A stretch of 64,000 nt of DNA from UBA6176 sp032119375. GTDB lineage: Bacteria > Verrucomicrobiota > Verrucomicrobiia > Limisphaerales > UBA9464. Every line of letters starts with the position of its first letter. Position 1 is the first letter of the stretch. The stretch lies in contig CAYSGH010000002.1 in the NCBI GenBank assembly GCA_964430505.1, forward strand, positions 62,001 to 126,000, read 5' to 3'. A program made the position numbers and the translations under genes. Under the pieces are notes generated by a model. It searched no databases. It had not been told where the DNA came from and worked only from the letters and a program-made list of their open reading frames with translations. This document shows positions 51,401 through 59,909 of the stretch, one piece after another.

Positions 51401-53104
51401 GCCAAGCCCGGCGAAGGCGGCCAGCTCCCCGGTGGCAAGGTCTATCCATGGATCGCAAAGACCCGCCATTCCACCCCCGGCGTCGGCCTCATCTCCCCGC
51501 CGCCGCATCATGACATCTACTCGATCGAGGACCTCGCCGAGCTGATCCACGACCTCAAGAACTCCAACCGCCACGCGCGCATCTCCGTCAAGCTCGTGTC
51601 GGAGGTCGGCGTCGGCACTGTCGCGGCCGGCGTCGCCAAGGCCCACGCCGACGTCGTCCTCATCTCGGGCTTCGATGGCGGCACCGGCGCATCGCCGCAG
51701 ACCTCCATCAAGCACGCCGGCATCCCCTGGGAGCTCGGCCTTGCCGAGACCCACCAAACCTTGGTCCTCAACAACCTCCGCTCGCGCATCGTGGTCGAGA
51801 CGGATGGCCAGTTGAAGACCGGCCGCGACGTCGTCGTCGCCGCGCTGCTTGGGGCGGAGGAGTTCGGCTTCGCCACCGCGCCCCTCGTCTCGCTGGGGTG
51901 CATCATGATGCGCGTCTGCCATCTCAACACCTGCCCCGTCGGCGTCGCCACCCAGGATCCCGAGCTCCGCCGCCGCTTCACCGGCGACCCCGCCCATGTC
52001 GTGAACTTCATGCGCTTCATCGCCCAGGAGGTTCGCGAGGTCATGGCCCAGCTCGGCTTCCGCACCATCGAGGAAATGGTGGGCCGAACCGACCGCCTCG
52101 AGGCCCGCCGCGCGGTCGAGCATTGGAAGGCCCGAGGCGTGGACTTCAGCAAGATCCTCTACCAACCCGAGGTGGGCCCCGAGGTGGGCCGCCATTGCCA
52201 GATCACCCAGGACCACGGCATCGACAGGTCCTTGGACGTCACCACGCTGCTGGACCTGTGCCGCCCGGCCATCGAGCGGGGCGAGCCTGTCCAGGCCACC
52301 CTCCCCGTTCGCAACGTCAACCGCGTCGTCGGCACCATCACCGGCAGCGAGGTCACGCGTCGCCACGGCGCCGCCGGCCTCCCCGAGGACACCATCCAGC
52401 TTACGTTCCAAGGCAGCGCCGGGCAGAGCTTCGGGGCCTTCCTGCCCAAGGGAATGACCTTCCGGCTCGAAGGCGACGCCAACGACTACTTCGGCAAGGG
52501 CCTCTCCGGAGGGAAGCTGATCCTGTACCCACCGGCCGGCAGCACCTTCGCCGCCGAGTCCAACATCATCATCGGCAACGTCGCCCTCTACGGCGCAACG
52601 TCGGGCGAGGTGTACATCCGCGGCATGGCCGGCGAGCGCTTCGGCGTCCGCAACTCCGGCGTCACCGCTGTCGTGGAAGCCGTGGGCGACCACGGCTGCG
52701 AATACATGACGGGCGGTCGCGTCATCGTCCTTGGCCCCACCGGCCGCAATTTCGCGGCGGGCATGTCCGGCGGCGTCGCCTACGTCCTCGACGAGGCCGG
52801 CGACTTCCCGCGCCGCTGCAACGCGCAGATGGTCGGGTTGGAAAAGATCGACCCCGAGGACGAGGCGTTCCTCAAGTCCGTCATTGGCGACCATGCCATC
52901 CATACCCGCAGCACCCGGGCTGCGGCCATCCTGGCCGACTGGGCATCCTTCGCGCCCAAGTTCGTCAAGGTCATGCCCCGCGACTACAAGCGTGTCCTCG
53001 CCGCATTGAGAAAGGCCGAGGCCGAAGGCCTTACCGGCGACGAGGCCCTGACCCGCGCCTTCAACGAGAACACCAAGGACGCCGCGCGCGTCGGCGGGGG
53101 TTGA
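48482..53104 (+). CDS. gltB: Glutamate synthase large subunit (GltB)
   Basis: A 1540-residue NADPH-type glutamate synthase alpha subunit, which transfers the glutamine amide to 2-oxoglutarate. After a 31-residue propeptide the N-terminal nucleophile is Cys32 (EHDACGVGFVAH), heading the glutaminase domain. A central domain follows, then the FMN domain (SYGSISKEAHEALAIAMNRI, SNTGEGGED). The 3Fe-4S cysteines are C1140, C1146 and C1151 (CIMMRVCHLNTC). The C-terminal GXGXG beta-helix domain contains FGVRNSGVTAVVEAVGDHGC. Start chosen for propeptide length; an upstream frame is open but not protein-like. gltD follows. Confidence 0.95.
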   Translation: MDTSKLSGAITPQGEPPSKQGLYDPAHEHDACGVGFVAHVKGVKSHALVQQGLQILNNLDHRGACGSEVNTGDGAGILMQMPHEFVAAACSTAGIRLPAPGEYGTGLLYLPRDAKQRRKVELAFEKIVNSEGQEFLGWRRVPTDNSSLGETAKAGEPWIAMPVIGKSPDIADAAAFERKLYVIRKRSYTQIRCSAMDGSQFFYVCSLSARTLVYKGMLLTDQVSKYFPDLRDERMTTALALVHSRFSTNTFPSWNRSHPYRFIAHNGEINTLRGNINWMHARESMFSSALFGEDVAKILPVVDPHGSDSAMFDNVLELLVLAGRSLPHAMMMMIPEPWTNHESMSDEKKAFYEYHSCLMEPWDGPACIAFTDGTRIGASLDRNGLRPARYYVTKDDLVIMASEVGVLPVDPANVREKGRLQPGRMFYIDTSEGRIVADEEIKEGIAREQPYRQWLNQHLIDLAQLPEPTKAEHEDSGPLVQSQQAFGYTFEDLRMLMVPMARDGVEAVGSMGTDTPLAVLSSQPQLLYNYFKQLFAQVTNPPIDCIREEIVTSTETTIGCEGNLLEPQPETCALIKLKNPVLTPEEFAKLKHIDHSGYRALTLPITYKIEKGAKGLEKALNDLFKKADKAIAEGHKLIILSDRGIGPRNAPIPALLAVSGLHHHLIRKGTRSRVGIVLESGEPREVHHFALLIGYGCGAIYPYLAYESIDGLIQQGLLPGVEHKAGIKNFVKAAVKGVVKVASKMGISTIQSYRGAQIFEAVGICEAVVDKYFTWTATRVEGIGLEEIASEVGSRHRRAFPDRKSKSVTLDVGGQYQWRREGEYHLFNPETVHRLQKAVRNADYKAFKDYSRQVDEQFKNWCTLRGLLDFKPATAIPIDEVEPVESIVRRFKTGAMSYGSISKEAHEALAIAMNRIGGKSNTGEGGEDPERFIPLPNGDSKNSAIKQVASGRFGVTSHYLVNAREIQIKMAQGAKPGEGGQLPGGKVYPWIAKTRHSTPGVGLISPPPHHDIYSIEDLAELIHDLKNSNRHARISVKLVSEVGVGTVAAGVAKAHADVVLISGFDGGTGASPQTSIKHAGIPWELGLAETHQTLVLNNLRSRIVVETDGQLKTGRDVVVAALLGAEEFGFATAPLVSLGCIMMRVCHLNTCPVGVATQDPELRRRFTGDPAHVVNFMRFIAQEVREVMAQLGFRTIEEMVGRTDRLEARRAVEHWKARGVDFSKILYQPEVGPEVGRHCQITQDHGIDRSLDVTTLLDLCRPAIERGEPVQATLPVRNVNRVVGTITGSEVTRRHGAAGLPEDTIQLTFQGSAGQSFGAFLPKGMTFRLEGDANDYFGKGLSGGKLILYPPAGSTFAAESNIIIGNVALYGATSGEVYIRGMAGERFGVRNSGVTAVVEAVGDHGCEYMTGGRVIVLGPTGRNFAAGMSGGVAYVLDEAGDFPRRCNAQMVGLEKIDPEDEAFLKSVIGDHAIHTRSTRAAAILADWASFAPKFVKVMPRDYKRVLAALRKAEAEGLTGDEALTRAFNENTKDAARVGGG

Positions 53105-53149
53105 TTCCCCTTCCCACCCGAAAGCTTCACTCCAAGAACATACCGAGAC

Positions 53150-54628
53150 ATGGGCAAGCCCACAGGATTCATCGAGTTTGTGCGCGAGGTCCCGCTGGAC
53201 CGCAACGCGCTGCGCCGCATTCGCGACTGGAACGAGTTCCACGAGCACCTCGAGGACGACCGTCTCCGCCAGCAAGCCTCGCGCTGCATGGATTGCGGCA
53301 TCCCGTTCTGCCACAACGGAAGCCTCATCTCCGGAATGGCCAGCGGATGCCCCATCAACAACCTCATCCCCGAGTGGAACGACCTCGTGTACCGCGACCG
53401 CTGGCGCGAGGCCCTCGACCGCCTCCATCGCACCAACAACTTCCCCGAATTCACCGGGCGCGTCTGCCCCGCCCCCTGCGAAGGCTCGTGCGTCCTCGGC
53501 ATCAACGCCCCGCCCGTCACCATCAAGGAGATCGAGCGCACCATCGTGGACAAGGGCTGGGATGAGGGCTGGATCAAGCCCGAGCCCCCCAAGAAGCGCA
53601 CCGGGAAAAAGGTCGCCGTCGTCGGCTCCGGCCCCGCAGGCCTCTCCGCCGCCGCCCAGCTCAACCGCGCCGGCCATTGGGTCACCGTCTTTGAACGCTC
53701 CGACCGGCCCGGCGGCCTCCTCATGTACGGCATCCCCAACATGAAGCTCGACAAGGAGAAGGTCGTCCGCCGCCGCCTCCGCCAAATGGAGCGCGAGGGT
53801 GTCGCCTTCCGAACCCATTGCGAGGTCGGACGCGACGTCAGCTCCGAACAGCTCCTGGAGGAGTTCGACGCCATTGTCCTCTGCACCGGGGCCACGAAGC
53901 CGCGTGACCTCCCCATCGAGGGACGTTCCCTCCAAGGCATCCACTTCGCCATGGAGTTCCTCCACGGCAACACCAAGGCCCTCCTCGACAAGGCCACGCC
54001 ACCCATCTCCGCCGAGGGCAAGGACGTCATCATCATCGGCGGCGGCGACACCGGAACCGACTGCGTCGGCACCTCCATGCGCCATGGCTGCCGCAGCCTC
54101 GTCCAGGTCGAAATCTTGCCCCGGCCCCCCGAGACCCGCGCCGTGGACAACCCGTGGCCCGAGTGGCCCAAGGTGTACAAGATGGATTACGGCCAAGAGG
54201 AGGCCGCCGCCAAGTTTGGTGCCGACCCGCGCGTCTATCTCACCACGGCCAAGAAGTTCATCGGCGACGGCTCCGGCCACGTCTCCGGCGTCCACCTCGT
54301 CCAGATTCGCTGGGAGAAGAACGAGAAGGGTGCCTTTGTCCCCGTCGAGCTGCCGGGCACGGACCGAGTCGTCCCCGCCCAACTCGTGCTTCTAGCCATG
54401 GGCTTCCTCGGCCCGGAGCAGCCCTTGCTGGAGGCGCTGAGCCTCGACCGCGACCCGCGCTCGAACATCAAGGCCGACCACGGCCGCTACACCACCAACA
54501 TCCCCAAGGTCTTCGCCGCCGGCGACTGCCGCCGCGGCCAAAGCCTCGTGGTGTGGGCCTTTAACGAGGGCCGGGGCGCCGCACGCGAGTGCGACCGCTT
54601 CCTCATGGGTTCCACCCAGCTTCCCTGA
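53150..54628 (+). CDS. gltD: Glutamate synthase small subunit (GltD)
   Basis: A 492-residue NADPH-dependent beta subunit that feeds electrons to GltB. N-terminal 4Fe-4S cysteines: SRCMDCGIPFCHNG, CPINNLIPEWND and CPAPCEGSCVLG. The FAD-binding motif VAVVGSGPAGLSAAAQL comes next, then PGGLLMYGIPNMKLDKE, the NADPH Rossmann motif VIIIGGGDTGTDC, and the end VFAAGDCRRGQSLVVWA typical of the family. It starts 45 bases after gltB and completes the GOGAT operon. Confidence 0.95.
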   Translation: MGKPTGFIEFVREVPLDRNALRRIRDWNEFHEHLEDDRLRQQASRCMDCGIPFCHNGSLISGMASGCPINNLIPEWNDLVYRDRWREALDRLHRTNNFPEFTGRVCPAPCEGSCVLGINAPPVTIKEIERTIVDKGWDEGWIKPEPPKKRTGKKVAVVGSGPAGLSAAAQLNRAGHWVTVFERSDRPGGLLMYGIPNMKLDKEKVVRRRLRQMEREGVAFRTHCEVGRDVSSEQLLEEFDAIVLCTGATKPRDLPIEGRSLQGIHFAMEFLHGNTKALLDKATPPISAEGKDVIIIGGGDTGTDCVGTSMRHGCRSLVQVEILPRPPETRAVDNPWPEWPKVYKMDYGQEEAAAKFGADPRVYLTTAKKFIGDGSGHVSGVHLVQIRWEKNEKGAFVPVELPGTDRVVPAQLVLLAMGFLGPEQPLLEALSLDRDPRSNIKADHGRYTTNIPKVFAAGDCRRGQSLVVWAFNEGRGAARECDRFLMGSTQLP

Positions 54629-54650
54629 AGGGTTCCCTCCCCAGGCCAAG

Positions 54651-54686
54651 GCCGTTGCCATGCCACGCCCGGCATCGCAACGGCCT
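54651..54686 (+). terminator. Hairpin after gltD
   Basis: Inverted repeat GGCCGTTGC-C-ATGCC...GGCAT-C-GCAACGGCC: 9 bp, one C-C mismatch, then 5 bp, with a 6-base loop. It lies 22 bases past the gltD stop and probably ends the glutamate synthase transcript, although only a weak pyrimidine stretch follows. Confidence 0.6.
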
Positions 54687-54821
54687 CTGCGTTCTCGCCC
54701 CAGCGCAGGCAGGCCACCCCGGGGTTCCACACGTGGATTCCCATGGGAAGGGAGCACGGGACCTCCTCGCCGGATTTCCGTTTCCATCGCCGGGCAGCCC
54801 GTGGCGTGATGTCCGAACTTC

Positions 54822-56006
54822 ATGAATCCGGCTTCACAAGGCCGCCAACGCGCCCCCAAGGCCGCGCGGCCAACCCGCAAGGCTTCCACGCCCCGGACGA
54901 CGGCGGCCGATGCCGCACCGGACCCGAAGGACAGCGATGCCCGCCTGCGCGCTGTCTTCGACACCGCCGTCGAGGGCATCGTCACCATTGACGACCGCGG
55001 CCGGATCGACTCCATCAACCCTGCCGCCGAGCGGATGTTCGGATGGAGCCCCGGGGAGCTCCTTGGGAAGAACATCACCGCCCTCATGCCCGAGCCGTAC
55101 CGGTCTGGGCATGACGGCCACCTCGCCCGCTATCGCAACACCGGGCAACGCCACATCATCGGCATCGGTCGCGAGGTTTTTGGCCGACGCAAGGACGGGA
55201 CCGTCTTCCCCATCGACCTCTCCGTGGGTGAGTTCACGGTTGGCGGCCGCCGCCTCTTCACCGGGATCCTGCGGGACATCACCGAGCGACGGCGCCTTCA
55301 ATCCGAGGTCCTCCACATCGCCGAGGTTTCGCAGCAACGAATTGGGCAGGACCTGCACGACGACCTCTGCCAGCAGCTCGCCGGCATCGAGTTCCTCGCC
55401 CAGACGCTTGCCACCCGCCTGCACGAGGCCCGTCGCCCCGAGGGGGCCGCCGCCGACGAGGTTGCTTCGCTCGTTCGGGCGGCGACCGAATACACGCGCA
55501 ACCTCTCTCACGGCATGTCGCCCCTCCGGCCAGCCCCCGACAGCCTCATGTCGGCACTCGAGGAACTCGCCGTCCGCACCGCCCGTCACTTCAACGTCCA
55601 GGTGGAATTTCAATGCCCCGAAGCCGTGTCCGTGTCCGATGCACAGGTGGCCACTCACCTGTACCGGGTGGCACAGGAGGCCGTGTCCAATGCACTGCGC
55701 CATGGCAAGGCGCGCCGGCTAGCCCTCCACCTCGCCCGAGGTCCGGGAGACCTGCGTCTGCACATCCGCGACCACGGTAGGGGCATCCCGTCCCGACTCC
55801 CCAGGTCTGCCGGCATGGGGCTGCGCATCATGCAGTACAGGGCCGGGATCATCGGGGGCTCCCTCGCCATCCAACGCGAACCCTCCGGCGGGACCTCCGT
55901 CACCTGCACCGTGCCCCTGTCCCCAAACGCACCCTCCTGCCCCTTCCATGAAAAGCCAGCCCAGCGGCAAGCCCGGACGCAGCCACAAGATCCTTCTGGT
56001 CGATGA
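54822..56006 (+). CDS. FixL-like PAS sensor histidine kinase with HisKA_3 (NarL-type) core
   Basis: A 394-residue cytoplasmic kinase with no membrane segment. After a Lys/Arg/Ala-rich start, a PAS domain (about residues 40-160) reads NPAAERMFGWSPGELLGKNI, ITALMPEPYRSGHDGH and GIGREVFGRRKDGTVFPIDL. It closely follows FixL, including the His (His97) where the haem ligand sits in rhizobial FixL and the downstream GIGRxV Arg. The phosphorylation site is RIGQDLHDDLCQQLAG (His179), the HisKA_3 type. The ATPase part has YRVAQEAVSNALRHG, DHGRGIP and GMGLRIMQYR. It likely senses oxygen or another ligand and phosphorylates the overlapping response regulator. Haem binding is inferred only. Confidence 0.85.
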   Translation: MNPASQGRQRAPKAARPTRKASTPRTTAADAAPDPKDSDARLRAVFDTAVEGIVTIDDRGRIDSINPAAERMFGWSPGELLGKNITALMPEPYRSGHDGHLARYRNTGQRHIIGIGREVFGRRKDGTVFPIDLSVGEFTVGGRRLFTGILRDITERRRLQSEVLHIAEVSQQRIGQDLHDDLCQQLAGIEFLAQTLATRLHEARRPEGAAADEVASLVRAATEYTRNLSHGMSPLRPAPDSLMSALEELAVRTARHFNVQVEFQCPEAVSVSDAQVATHLYRVAQEAVSNALRHGKARRLALHLARGPGDLRLHIRDHGRGIPSRLPRSAGMGLRIMQYRAGIIGGSLAIQREPSGGTSVTCTVPLSPNAPSCPFHEKPAQRQARTQPQDPSGR

Positions 56007-56649
56007 TCACCCCATCACGCGCCAGGGCTTGGCCGCGATGGTGGGCAACGAGTCGGACCTCTCTGTGTGCGGGGAGGCCGAGGACGTGCCCTCCGCCCTC
56101 GCTGCCATCCAGGCCCTCCGCCCCGACCTCGTCGTCGCCGACCTCAGCCTTCCAGGACGCAACGGCCTTGAATTGCTCAAGGACATCGCCGCCCAACACC
56201 CGAACGTCCCTACCCTCGTCCTGTCCATGCACGACGAATCCCTCTACGCCGAACGCGCCATCCGTGCCGGCGCGCGCGGCTACCTTATGAAGTCCGCCGG
56301 CGGCCGCGCCGTCCTCGACGCCATCCGCGCCATCCTCGCGGGCCGCATCCATGTCAGCCCTGCCGTCGCAACCCGCGTCCTCGAATCCCTGGGCCGCACC
56401 AGCAACACCCTGCGCTCCGCGCCGTCCGCCGCCCATTCCAAGGTTCAGGCCTTGTCCGACCGCGAGTTTGAGGTTTTCCAGCTCATCGGCCAAGGACTGG
56501 GAACCCGCGAGATCGCTGGTCGCCTCAACGTCAGCATCAAGACCATCGAGGCCCACCGCGCCCACCTGAAGTCCAAGCTGGGGACCAAGGACGCTCCCGG
56601 CCTCGTTCGCGAGGCCGTTCGCTGGGTCGAGTCCCAAAACGGCGTCTGA
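55948..56649 (+). CDS. LuxR/NarL-type response regulator
   Basis: A 233-residue response regulator. The receiver domain has the DD pair in ILLVDDHP, phosphorylation site Asp65 (VVADLSLPG), Ser in LVLSMHDES and the Lys in GYLMKSAGG. The C-terminal DNA-binding part has LSDREFEVFQLIGQGLGTRE and LNVSIKTIEAHRAHLKSKLG, the LuxR/NarL helix-turn-helix. Its start lies 59 bases inside the 3' end of the kinase gene, so the two are a translationally linked two-component pair. Targets are unknown. Confidence 0.93.
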   Translation: MKSQPSGKPGRSHKILLVDDHPITRQGLAAMVGNESDLSVCGEAEDVPSALAAIQALRPDLVVADLSLPGRNGLELLKDIAAQHPNVPTLVLSMHDESLYAERAIRAGARGYLMKSAGGRAVLDAIRAILAGRIHVSPAVATRVLESLGRTSNTLRSAPSAAHSKVQALSDREFEVFQLIGQGLGTREIAGRLNVSIKTIEAHRAHLKSKLGTKDAPGLVREAVRWVESQNGV

Positions 56650-56686
56650 CCCAGCCAGAGTTCCCCACCGTCCCGTCCCAACATGC

Positions 56687-56710
56687 CCGAGCTTCCGAGC
56701 TTCCGAGCTT
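56687..56710 (+). repeat. Three tandem copies of CCGAGCTT
   Basis: Three perfect head-to-tail 8-base copies lie 38 bases after the response-regulator stop and about 210 bases before rpsB. They could be a binding array or a slippage product. Confidence 0.6.
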
Positions 56711-56852
56711 GGTCATCGCATCTTTGGGATTGCCGACTCCACCTCCCTTGGTAGCGTCGCCCTTCTTCGTCTGGTCTAACCAGCCGGGGAGTAAACGGCC
56801 TGTAAACGTCCGCACGCACTCGTGGGCGGCGGCCACAACAACATCCGTAAGA

Positions 56853-56890
56853 ATCCGGTTCTTCCGCCGGATGTCCCGCCGAGGGCGGGA
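56853..56890 (+). promoter_or_regulatory. Tandem hairpins in the rpsB leader
   Basis: Two adjacent stems, ATCCGG/CCGGAT (56853-56858, 56867-56872) and TCCCGCC/GGCGGGA (56874-56880, 56884-56890), end 28 bases before the rpsB start and just before its AAGGGAAG ribosome-binding region. In other bacteria the rpsB-tsf leader binds S2 for autoregulation; whether this structure does so is inference. Confidence 0.45.
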
Positions 56891-56918
56891 TCCAAGCCAA
56901 GGGAAGATACGAAAGCAC

Positions 56919-57737
56919 ATGAGCCAGGTCAGCATCCAAGAACTCCTCGACGCAGGCGTTCACTTCGGTCACCAAACCCGCCGTTGGAACCCCAAGATGA
57001 AGCCTTTCATCTTCGAGGCCCGCAACGGGATCCACATCATCAACCTCGACCTCACCGTCGGCCAGCTCGCTCGCGCCTGCGCATTCGTCGCGGAGGTGGC
57101 CGGCAAGGGCGGCAACATCCTCTTCTGCGGCACCAAGAAGCAGGCCCAGGAGGCCGTCAAGGAGGCCGCCACCGCCTGCGGGCAGCCCCACATCACCGGC
57201 CGCTGGCTCGGCGGGACCCTCACCAATCTCCGCACCGTGAAGCGCTCCCTCGCCCGCATGAAGGAAATCGAGCGCATGGAACAAGACGGCTCCATCAACC
57301 AGTACGTCAAGCAGGAGCAATCCATGCTCCGACGCGAGCACCAACGGATTGCCAAGAACTTGGACGGCATGCGCTCCGTTGACGCGCTCCCCGACGCCAT
57401 GTTCGTCATCGACATCAAGCGCGAACACAACGCCGTCGCCGAGGCCCGTCGACTCAAGATACCGATCGTCGCCATCGTCGATACCAACTGCGACCCGGAC
57501 CTGGTCAACTACCCCATCGCCGGCAACGACGACGCCATTCGTTCCATCAAGCTGATCCTGAACGCCATGATGTCCTCCATCGCCCAGGCCCGCGCCGACT
57601 TTGAGGCACGCAAGGCACGCAAAACCTCCAAGGAGGAAGCAGCCCCTGCGGCCGCACCCGCCCCGACACCCGCAATTGCTGCGCCCGATGCCACCACGGC
57701 GCCGGTTGCAACGGCGGCTCCCGCCACCATCGGCTGA
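56919..57737 (+). CDS. rpsB: 30S ribosomal protein uS2
   Basis: A 272-residue uS2 with the family hallmarks: SIQELLDAGVHFGHQTRRWN, KPFIFEARNGIHIINLDLTV, the GTKKQAQEAV block, HITGRWLGGTLTNLRTVKRS, DALPDAMFVIDIKREHNAVA and PIVAIVDTNCDPDLVNYPIA. A C-terminal Ala/Pro/Thr-rich tail of about 40 residues extends beyond the core. The start is the ATG before SQVSIQE. It is followed by tsf after 89 bases, the usual pairing. Confidence 0.96.
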   Translation: MSQVSIQELLDAGVHFGHQTRRWNPKMKPFIFEARNGIHIINLDLTVGQLARACAFVAEVAGKGGNILFCGTKKQAQEAVKEAATACGQPHITGRWLGGTLTNLRTVKRSLARMKEIERMEQDGSINQYVKQEQSMLRREHQRIAKNLDGMRSVDALPDAMFVIDIKREHNAVAEARRLKIPIVAIVDTNCDPDLVNYPIAGNDDAIRSIKLILNAMMSSIAQARADFEARKARKTSKEEAAPAAAPAPTPAIAAPDATTAPVATAAPATIG

Positions 57738-57826
57738 ACCTTCCACGGGACGTCGGCCGCCGGCAGCCCTTCTTAGGCCCCGGCGGCCTTGCCGTCCCAT
57801 TCGCCACATCCAAGTACATCGCTACC

Positions 57827-58663
57827 ATGCCTGACATCACCCCGGCCCTCGTGGGCCAGCTCCGCGCCATGACCGGCGCCGGCCTCATGAACTGCAAGAA
57901 GGCCCTCGACGAAACGCAGGGCAACCTGGAGGCCGCCGTGGACCTCCTCCGCAAGCAGGGCACCGCCGCAGCCGTCAAGAAGGCCGACCGCGCTGCCAAC
58001 GAGGGCCTCGTCGGCCATGCCGTCATCAACGGCCGGGTCGGCGCCCTGATCGAGGTCAACTGCGAGACCGACTTCGTCGCCCGCAACGACTCCTTCAAGG
58101 GCTTTGTCAACGAGCTTGCCCTCAAGGTCGCGGAAAATGCCGCCGCCGACCTGGAGTCCGAACGCGTCGCCGCCGTGGCGCGCATCGGCGAGAACATCCA
58201 GGTCCGCCGCCAGCAGCGCATCGAGGTCCAGGGGGAGGGTCTCGTTGCCGCCTACATCCACACCGGTGGCAAGATCGGCGTCCTCGTCGAAGTGGGAGCA
58301 ACCAAGCCCGCCACCTCCACCTCGGACGAGTTCAAGCAACTCGTGCGGGACATCACCCTCCAGATCGCCGCTGCGAGCCCCACCGCCATCTCCCGCGAGG
58401 ACATCAACCCCGCCGTCGTCGAGAAGGAGCGCGAAATCGCCGCCCAGAGCGACGTCGTGAAGAACAAGCCCCCCCAGGCTGTCGCCAAGATTGTCGAGGG
58501 CAAGCTTAACAAATTCTTCGAGTCCGCCTGCCTGCTTGAGCAAGGGTTCGTCAAGAACCCTGAACTGAAGCTTCAGGCCCACGTCGGCACCATCGCCAAG
58601 CAACTCGGAGACGACATCAGCATTCGTCGCTTCGTGCGTTACCAGGTGGGCGAAGCCATCTAG
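57827..58663 (+). CDS. tsf: Translation elongation factor Ts
   Basis: A 278-residue EF-Ts, the nucleotide exchange factor for EF-Tu. UBA-like N-terminus: LVGQLRAMTGAGLMNCKKAL. The first core domain contains INGRVGALIEVNCETDFVARND, with the conserved TDFVA motif. The second holds YIHTGGKIGVLVEVG and EGKLNKFFESACLLEQGFVK. Length is usual. It ends the rpsB-tsf operon before a terminator. Confidence 0.96.
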   Translation: MPDITPALVGQLRAMTGAGLMNCKKALDETQGNLEAAVDLLRKQGTAAAVKKADRAANEGLVGHAVINGRVGALIEVNCETDFVARNDSFKGFVNELALKVAENAAADLESERVAAVARIGENIQVRRQQRIEVQGEGLVAAYIHTGGKIGVLVEVGATKPATSTSDEFKQLVRDITLQIAAASPTAISREDINPAVVEKEREIAAQSDVVKNKPPQAVAKIVEGKLNKFFESACLLEQGFVKNPELKLQAHVGTIAKQLGDDISIRRFVRYQVGEAI

Positions 58664-58687
58664 ACGCGGCGGCCCGCCCCATGCTCC

Positions 58688-58735
58688 AGGCCCCCGAGAC
58701 CCGGCCCCGTGTGGCCGGACCTCCGGGGCCTTTTT
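58688..58735 (+). terminator. Intrinsic terminator of rpsB-tsf
   Basis: Long hairpin: outer AGGCCCCCGAG/CTCCGGGGCCT (one mismatch) and inner CGGCC/GGCCG, followed by TTTTT. It ends the ribosomal-protein transcript 25-70 bases after the tsf stop. Confidence 0.9.
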
Positions 58736-59023
58736 CACCATCGAAATCCTATCCCCGGCCACCCGCGCGTGGCTTGTTTCCACCCCAGCCCCGCCTCCCC
58801 GTTTCCGTCGGCGATTTGCAATGCCCATCGCCTCGACATCACTTTTGTCCCACCGGGATGGGCCGGTCCTAGGCGAACGTGCCGGATCCGCAGCAAGCCC
58901 GTTGGCATCCAACCCTGGCGGGCAAGCAGGCATCCGGCCCCCCTCGCAGATTTCGTTTGCCAAATCCCTCCACAACGACAGCCTATTCAAGGGTTTGCGC
59001 CCAACCGTCCTAAGGAAAAGTCC
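58736..59023. other. Promoter region of the PEP-CTERM gene
   Basis: About 290 bases between the tsf terminator and the PEP-CTERM gene, with no recognisable gene. The last bases contain AAGGAAAAG, the ribosome-binding sequence of the next gene. Confidence 0.45.
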
Positions 59024-59737
59024 ATGATCTCTGCCAACGTCAACTACGCCGCACCTCTCCTGGCACTGGCGAGCCTCTCTTGTCACGTGATGGCACAGGG
59101 CACCATCGGAGGAGGCGGCCCACTGCCCGAGGATGACGGGGACTTCATCTACCGTGTTGCACCGGTATCGATGGCCTTTGACACGGATGTTTCCTCCAAC
59201 CTCGAGATCGCCGAGGACCTTTATTTTGCGGGGATCAACCGCGTGCTCACGGACCTCACCTTCAATTACAAGTCCGACTACGCCCAGGTGGGTGGCATGG
59301 TCGTCACGGTCTATGCAGAGGGCGGGCCCGATGCGAACGGCCTGTTTTTGCCGGGCGCCAAGCTTTTGGAAAAGCCCTTGGACGTCCGGGTGGGTTCTGG
59401 ACTTGCGAACGTCGCGCTGGGATACAGCGCTGCCAACACGATCCCGGACCGGGTCATTGTTTCGGTTCGTTTCGTGGATGTCCCAACCGGTGGCTCGATC
59501 AGCCTCGTGGCCCAACCTTCCGCACCCGAAATCGGCTCGACGCGGCCGGGCTATCTCGAGCGCACAGGGCCCGGGGACCAAGACTGGGCCTTGCGGCCGC
59601 TGGTCGACAACTCGGGCAACCAAGTGAACTTCTTGTTGGGCGTGCAGGCTGCTGCCGTGCCGGAAGCTTCTACCATGGCCCTTGGACTGGCCGGCGTTGC
59701 CGTTCTGTTGCTCGCGGGCCTGCGTCGGCGGACGTAG
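59024..59737 (+). CDS. PEP-CTERM sorting domain protein
   Basis: A 237-residue exported protein. Signal peptide: YAAPLLALASLSCHVMA-Q, with cleavage after MA. The mature part is a single beta-rich domain (YRVAPVSMAFDTDVSSNLEI, VLTDLTFNYKSDYAQVGGMV, VIVSVRFVDVPTGGSISLVA), a common layout for verrucomicrobial surface proteins. The C-terminus has VPEAST, a 16-residue hydrophobic helix and RRRT, a standard PEP-CTERM tag for exosortase. AAGGAAAAG upstream of the ATG supports the start. Function unknown; it stands alone after the rpsB-tsf terminator. Confidence 0.88.
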   Translation: MISANVNYAAPLLALASLSCHVMAQGTIGGGGPLPEDDGDFIYRVAPVSMAFDTDVSSNLEIAEDLYFAGINRVLTDLTFNYKSDYAQVGGMVVTVYAEGGPDANGLFLPGAKLLEKPLDVRVGSGLANVALGYSAANTIPDRVIVSVRFVDVPTGGSISLVAQPSAPEIGSTRPGYLERTGPGDQDWALRPLVDNSGNQVNFLLGVQAAAVPEASTMALGLAGVAVLLLAGLRRRT

Positions 59738-59909
59738 AGGCTCACCCGTTCCAACACGGGCGTAGCGGCGGTGCGTTGGGCGCTGCATGCCGCGCGATCA
59801 GGAGCCTTCGGACAGGAGATATCCCCGATCGGAGGGGGCCATCAACTCCACCATGGGACTCGACGCCGAAGAGCGCTCCTCCACTCAAGGGCTATTCTAG
59901 CCATCCACG

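Noticed and set aside
51308..54382. A 1000-codon frame antisense to gltB-gltD.
   Set aside because: Low-complexity Ala/Gly/Asp-rich translation with no motif; the opposite strand encodes conserved glutamate synthase.
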